From positions 29,538 to 93,537 of the forward strand of contig VAWN01000029.1 of assembly GCA_005885555.1 (NCBI GenBank): a stretch of 64,000 nucleotides of DNA, written 5' to 3'. Below, piece after piece: positions 61,170 to 64,000 of the stretch. The stretch is from Actinomycetota bacterium. GTDB lineage: Bacteria > Actinomycetota > Actinomycetes > Mycobacteriales > Micromonosporaceae. Position 1 is the stretch's first letter. Each line of letters opens with the position of its first letter. The notes below the pieces were generated by a model, which was given only the letters and a program-made list of their open reading frames with translations, was not told where the DNA came from and searched no databases. Both the position numbers and the translations under genes were made by a program.

Positions 61170-62111
61170 ATGACGACCGAGCAGACCGACGCCCCCGCAT
61201 CCGTCAGCGCCTCGCTGCTGTCGCGGCTGGGCGACTACCGGGTGATCGACGAGTCCGACGACGATCCCGTGCTGGTCACCATCGACGGCGAACCGGTCGA
61301 CACCTGGCGCGAGGGCTACCCGTACCCGGAGCGGATGGACCGCCAGGACTACGAGCGCGAGAAGCGGCTGATGCAGATCGAGCTGCTCAAGCTGCAGAAC
61401 TGGATCAAGGACACCGGCGAGCGGCTGATGGTGCTCTTCGAGGGGCGCGACGCGGCCGGCAAGGGCGGCACCATCAAGCGGTTCATGGAGCACCTCAACC
61501 CGCGCGGCGCCCGGGTGGTGGCGCTGGAGAAGCCGAGCGAGCGCGAGAACAGCCAGTGGTACTTCCAGCGGTACATCGCGCACCTGCCGGCGGCCGGGGA
61601 GGTCGTGCTGTTCGACCGGTCCTGGTACAACCGGGCCGGCGTCGAGCGGGTGATGGGGTACTGCAGCCGCGCCGAGTACCTGGAGTTCATGCGGCAGGCG
61701 CCGGAGCTGGAGCGGATGCTCGTGCGCTCCGGCATCCACCTGGTCAAGTTCTGGTTCTCGGTGTCCCGCCGGGAACAGCAGACCCGGTTCATCATCCGGC
61801 AGGTGGATCCGGTACGGCGGTGGAAGCTGTCGCCGACGGACCTGGCCTCGCTGGACCGCTGGGAGGAGTACACCGACGCGAAGGAGGCGATGTTCTTCTA
61901 CACCGATACCGCCGACGCGCCGTGGACGGTCATCAAGAGCAACGACAAGAAGCGCGCCCGGCTGCAGGCGATGCGCCATGTGCTGAGCCGGTTCGAGTAC
62001 GAGAACAAGGACGACGAGGTGGTCGGCACGACCGACCCGGTGCTGCTCGGCCCCGCGTCGCGGCTGTTCGAGGAGGACGAGCTGCCCAGCCACCCGTTCC
62101 CGCAGTTGTGA
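61170..62111 (+). CDS. ppk2: Polyphosphate kinase 2
   Basis: 313 residues. The PPK2 core is clear: LFEGRDAAGKGGTIKRFMEHLNPRGARVVALEKPSE (Walker A GRDAAGKGG near residue 92), FDRSWYNRAGVERVMGYC (Walker B region) and KFWFSVSRREQQTRF with the arginine lid. It phosphorylates nucleoside diphosphates or monophosphates with polyphosphate. ATG 61170, with a GTG immediately before it as an alternative; GAGG lies 6 bases upstream. The nhaA start is 96 bases away, divergent. Confidence 0.92.
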   Translation: MTTEQTDAPASVSASLLSRLGDYRVIDESDDDPVLVTIDGEPVDTWREGYPYPERMDRQDYEREKRLMQIELLKLQNWIKDTGERLMVLFEGRDAAGKGGTIKRFMEHLNPRGARVVALEKPSERENSQWYFQRYIAHLPAAGEVVLFDRSWYNRAGVERVMGYCSRAEYLEFMRQAPELERMLVRSGIHLVKFWFSVSRREQQTRFIIRQVDPVRRWKLSPTDLASLDRWEEYTDAKEAMFFYTDTADAPWTVIKSNDKKRARLQAMRHVLSRFEYENKDDEVVGTTDPVLLGPASRLFEEDELPSHPFPQL

Positions 62112-62143
62112 GACATCGAGCCTGTTCACTTCTTCTTCACCTG

Positions 62144-62158
62144 CTCCGCCGGGCGGAG
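62144..62158. terminator. Small hairpin after ppk2
   Basis: CTCCGC and GCGGAG with a 3-base loop form a 6-base stem 33 bases after the ppk2 stop. Weak on its own and without a U tract. Confidence 0.35.
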
Positions 62159-62333
62159 ACCGCGCGGGCCGGCGGGCGTACCGACCCGCTCGGCTTCGGC
62201 GTCGCCGGCCTGTCGTGCCGCGGTTCCACTGACGGCGATCCTGGTTCTGATTCCGTCAGGCGGAGTGCCGTTCCCCCGGGTGCGCGCCACTGTGGGTAGG
62301 TTGTGCCTCGCTGTCAGGTGACGGGGAGGTTGG

Positions 62334-63353
62334 ATGTCCAGCATGCGAGCCGCTCAGGTCGGCGCGGCGGGTGGACCGTTCGAGATCGTCAAGCAGGAGC
62401 TGCCCGAGCCCGGGCCGGGGCAGGTGCGGGTACTGGTCGAGGCCTGCGGCATCTGCCACACCGACGCGGTACTCGTCGACGGGTACCTTCCGGGGGCGGC
62501 GTTCCCGCTGGTACCCGGACACGAGGTGGCCGGGCGGGTGGACGCGGTCGGTGCCGGGGTGGACGGCTGGCCGGTCGGCACCCGGGTCGGCGTGGGCTGG
62601 TTCGGCGGCTGCTGCCAGCGGTGCCCGTCCTGCCGGGCCGGCGACTTCATCAACTGCGCACAGCTGCAGGTACCGGGACTGGCATACCCGGGCGGCTTCG
62701 CCGACGCCATGCTGGTACCCGCGAACGCCCTCGCGGCGATCCCGGACGGCCTGTCGGCGGTGGACGCGGCGCCGCTGATGTGCGCGGGCGCGACCACCTT
62801 CAACGCGCTGCGCGCCAGTGGCGTGCAGCCGGGGGAGCTGGTCGCGGTGCAGGGGCTGGGCGGCGTCGGGCACATGGGCGTGCAGTACGCCGCCCGGATG
62901 GGTTTCGAGACGGTGGCCATCGCCCGGGGTACCGCCAAGGAGCAGGCGGCCCGCGACCTCGGTGCCCGGCACTACATCGACAGCACGGCCGAGGACGTCG
63001 CGGCCCGGCTGCGTGAGCTGGGCGGTGCCCGGGTGGTACTGGCCACCGGAACCGAGTCCCCGGCGATCAGCGCCTGTGTCGACGGGCTGGCCCCGCGCGG
63101 CCACCTCGTCGTGATCGGTGCCTCGGCGCAACCGTTGTCAATCAACCCGTTGCAGCTCATCTTCGGCAGTCACACCGTCGTCGGGCACGCCTCCGGCACC
63201 GCGCGGCAGTCCGAGCAGACGCTCGCCTTCAGCGCGCAGGCCGGCATCCGGCCGGTCGTGGAGACCGCATCGCTGGAGGACGTCGAGTCGGCGTTCGCGC
63301 GGATGCGCAGCGGGGAGGCCCGCTTCCGCATGGTGCTGACCACCGGCAACTGA
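62334..63353 (+). CDS. Zinc-containing alcohol dehydrogenase (MDR superfamily)
   Basis: 339 residues. Catalytic zinc ligands are in GICHTDAVL and PGHEVAG; structural zinc Cys are in WFGGCCQRCPSCRAGDFINC; the cofactor-binding loop is GLGGVGHMGVQYA and the cofactor-choice region AIARGTAKEQ. It oxidises alcohols or reduces aldehydes with NAD(P). The nearest match by pattern is the CAD/AdhP group. No ribosome site is obvious before the ATG at 62334; M4 (ATG 62343) is an alternative. The upstream 222 bases hold the small hairpin and no gene I trust. Confidence 0.9.
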   Translation: MSSMRAAQVGAAGGPFEIVKQELPEPGPGQVRVLVEACGICHTDAVLVDGYLPGAAFPLVPGHEVAGRVDAVGAGVDGWPVGTRVGVGWFGGCCQRCPSCRAGDFINCAQLQVPGLAYPGGFADAMLVPANALAAIPDGLSAVDAAPLMCAGATTFNALRASGVQPGELVAVQGLGGVGHMGVQYAARMGFETVAIARGTAKEQAARDLGARHYIDSTAEDVAARLRELGGARVVLATGTESPAISACVDGLAPRGHLVVIGASAQPLSINPLQLIFGSHTVVGHASGTARQSEQTLAFSAQAGIRPVVETASLEDVESAFARMRSGEARFRMVLTTGN

Positions 63354-63357
63354 CCGG

Positions 63358-64000
63358 TCAGGTATCGGCCAACGGCAGGCGCGGCTGTTCCACGGTCGGC
63401 GCGTCGGACCCGTCGTCGACGCCGGCCGCGCGCCGGCCCTGGTAGAACAGCCAGCCGATGACGAGCACGCCGCCGAGCACCAGCGCCCCGCCGCCGACCA
63501 TCGCCCAGGCCGTCCAGTTCGAGGCCGGCGTCGGGATCCGGTCGGGGACCGGAGGAGCCGCGACCGCCGCCGACTGGTCGGTGGTGGGCGGTACGGCCAG
63601 CGTGTCGTCGCTCGACTCGGTGGGCGTCGGCTCGGCGCGGGTACGACTCGGCTTCGGGGAGGCGGTCGGGCTGGGCTTCACCGAGGGGCTGCGGTCCGCG
63701 CTGGGACTGGCCGTGAGGTCGATGCGGTAACTGGTCGAGGCGGCGACCCCGGTACCCGCAACCGCCGTGACCGTGTGCAGGCCGGGCGCCCGGTCGAGGC
63801 CGGGCGGCGGGAACGACAGCGCGTACAGGCACAGCCGCTCGACGCCGCCGCCGTTGACCGTGCCGACCGGCAGGCCGTCCCACCGGAAGCTCGCCGGCGG
63901 GCAGTGGCCCTGCAGTCCGGGCGTGCGGTAGGTGGCGTTCACGGAGGCGGTGGCGGGCCCGTGCGTGGGACTGACGGTGAGACCGGACACCGGGTCGGCA
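63358..64000 (-). CDS. Membrane-anchored extracellular protein, 3' part only
   Basis: The reading frame runs off the window edge, so the N terminus is not seen; at least 213 residues. From the edge there is an immunoglobulin-like beta region (SGLTVSPTHGPA, FRWDGLPVGTV, LHTVTAVAGTGVA), a Pro/Thr/Ser-rich stalk (about bases 63560-63720), one membrane helix (WAMVGGGALVLGGVLVIGWLFY), then a short cytoplasmic tail rich in Asp. The layout is that of a surface adhesin or sensor with the extracellular part N-terminal. I recognise no family. It converges on the dehydrogenase with a 4-base gap. Confidence 0.75.
   Translation of the reverse strand, partial: ADPVSGLTVSPTHGPATASVNATYRTPGLQGHCPPASFRWDGLPVGTVNGGGVERLCLYALSFPPPGLDRAPGLHTVTAVAGTGVAASTSYRIDLTASPSADRSPSVKPSPTASPKPSRTRAEPTPTESSDDTLAVPPTTDQSAAVAAPPVPDRIPTPASNWTAWAMVGGGALVLGGVLVIGWLFYQGRRAAGVDDGSDAPTVEQPRLPLADT

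Noticed and set aside
62126-62344. A 72-codon minus-strand frame between ppk2 and the dehydrogenase.
   Set aside because: No ribosome site, no motif, and it overlaps the dehydrogenase start; probably noise.

Overview
The window is very GC-rich actinomycete DNA. Supporting signs are frequent GTG starts, abundant LuxR and LAL regulators, an HTH-DUF5753/DUF397/DUF574 set, an F420-type LLM oxidoreductase and a DivIVA-like coiled coil. A filamentous actinomycete is likely, perhaps Micromonosporaceae, but nothing here fixes the genus. GGTACC is strikingly over-used throughout. I saw no rRNA, tRNA, CRISPR array, transposase, phage gene or replication origin.

Layout. 0.1-2.5 kb: a decayed ABC transporter plus two-component locus with at least five lesions. 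2.6-9 kb: a DivIVA-like protein, an MFS exporter, the HTH/DUF574/DUF397 set, a GGDEF protein and a LuxR regulator. 9-28.6 kb: the most unusual part. A minus-strand operon (AGE epimerase-STAS fusion, GlgX, catalytically impaired TreZ-like protein, haem peroxidase, VioB-like ferritin-fold protein) faces a LAL regulator, then GlgC, a GMC oxidoreductase operon (SnoaL, DJ-1/PfpI, SnoaL, LtrA) and two secreted beta-propeller proteins. 28.6-42.6 kb: three large LuxR/ATPase regulators, an SCP2-glycogen debranching fusion, membrane proteins, an AI-2E-type exporter and a K+ channel. 42.7-47 kb: a secreted HAF protein, two truncated regulators meeting at a deletion scar, a lone receiver protein and a second GMC enzyme. 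47-64 kb: ordinary accessory metabolism: MarR pair, secreted GH18 chitinase, kynurenine operon, amidase/permease pair, CorA, NhaA-DsbA fusion, PPK2, alcohol dehydrogenase and a cut-off membrane-anchored protein.

Main discovery candidate: six promoters between 10.2 and 27.6 kb share an element I do not recognise: CTACTCARGA with a -10-like TAGCGT starting exactly 29 nt downstream. In three of them GGGTAGTCC starts exactly 40 nt upstream. They precede the VioB-like gene, the AGE-STAS/GlgX operon, glgC, the GMC operon, the royal-jelly/yellow-like gene and the SMP-30-like gene. These genes therefore look like one regulon joining alpha-glucan metabolism, sugar-type oxidoreductases, a haem peroxidase and secreted propellers, probably driven by one of the resident LAL regulators. 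The product and physiological role are unknown.
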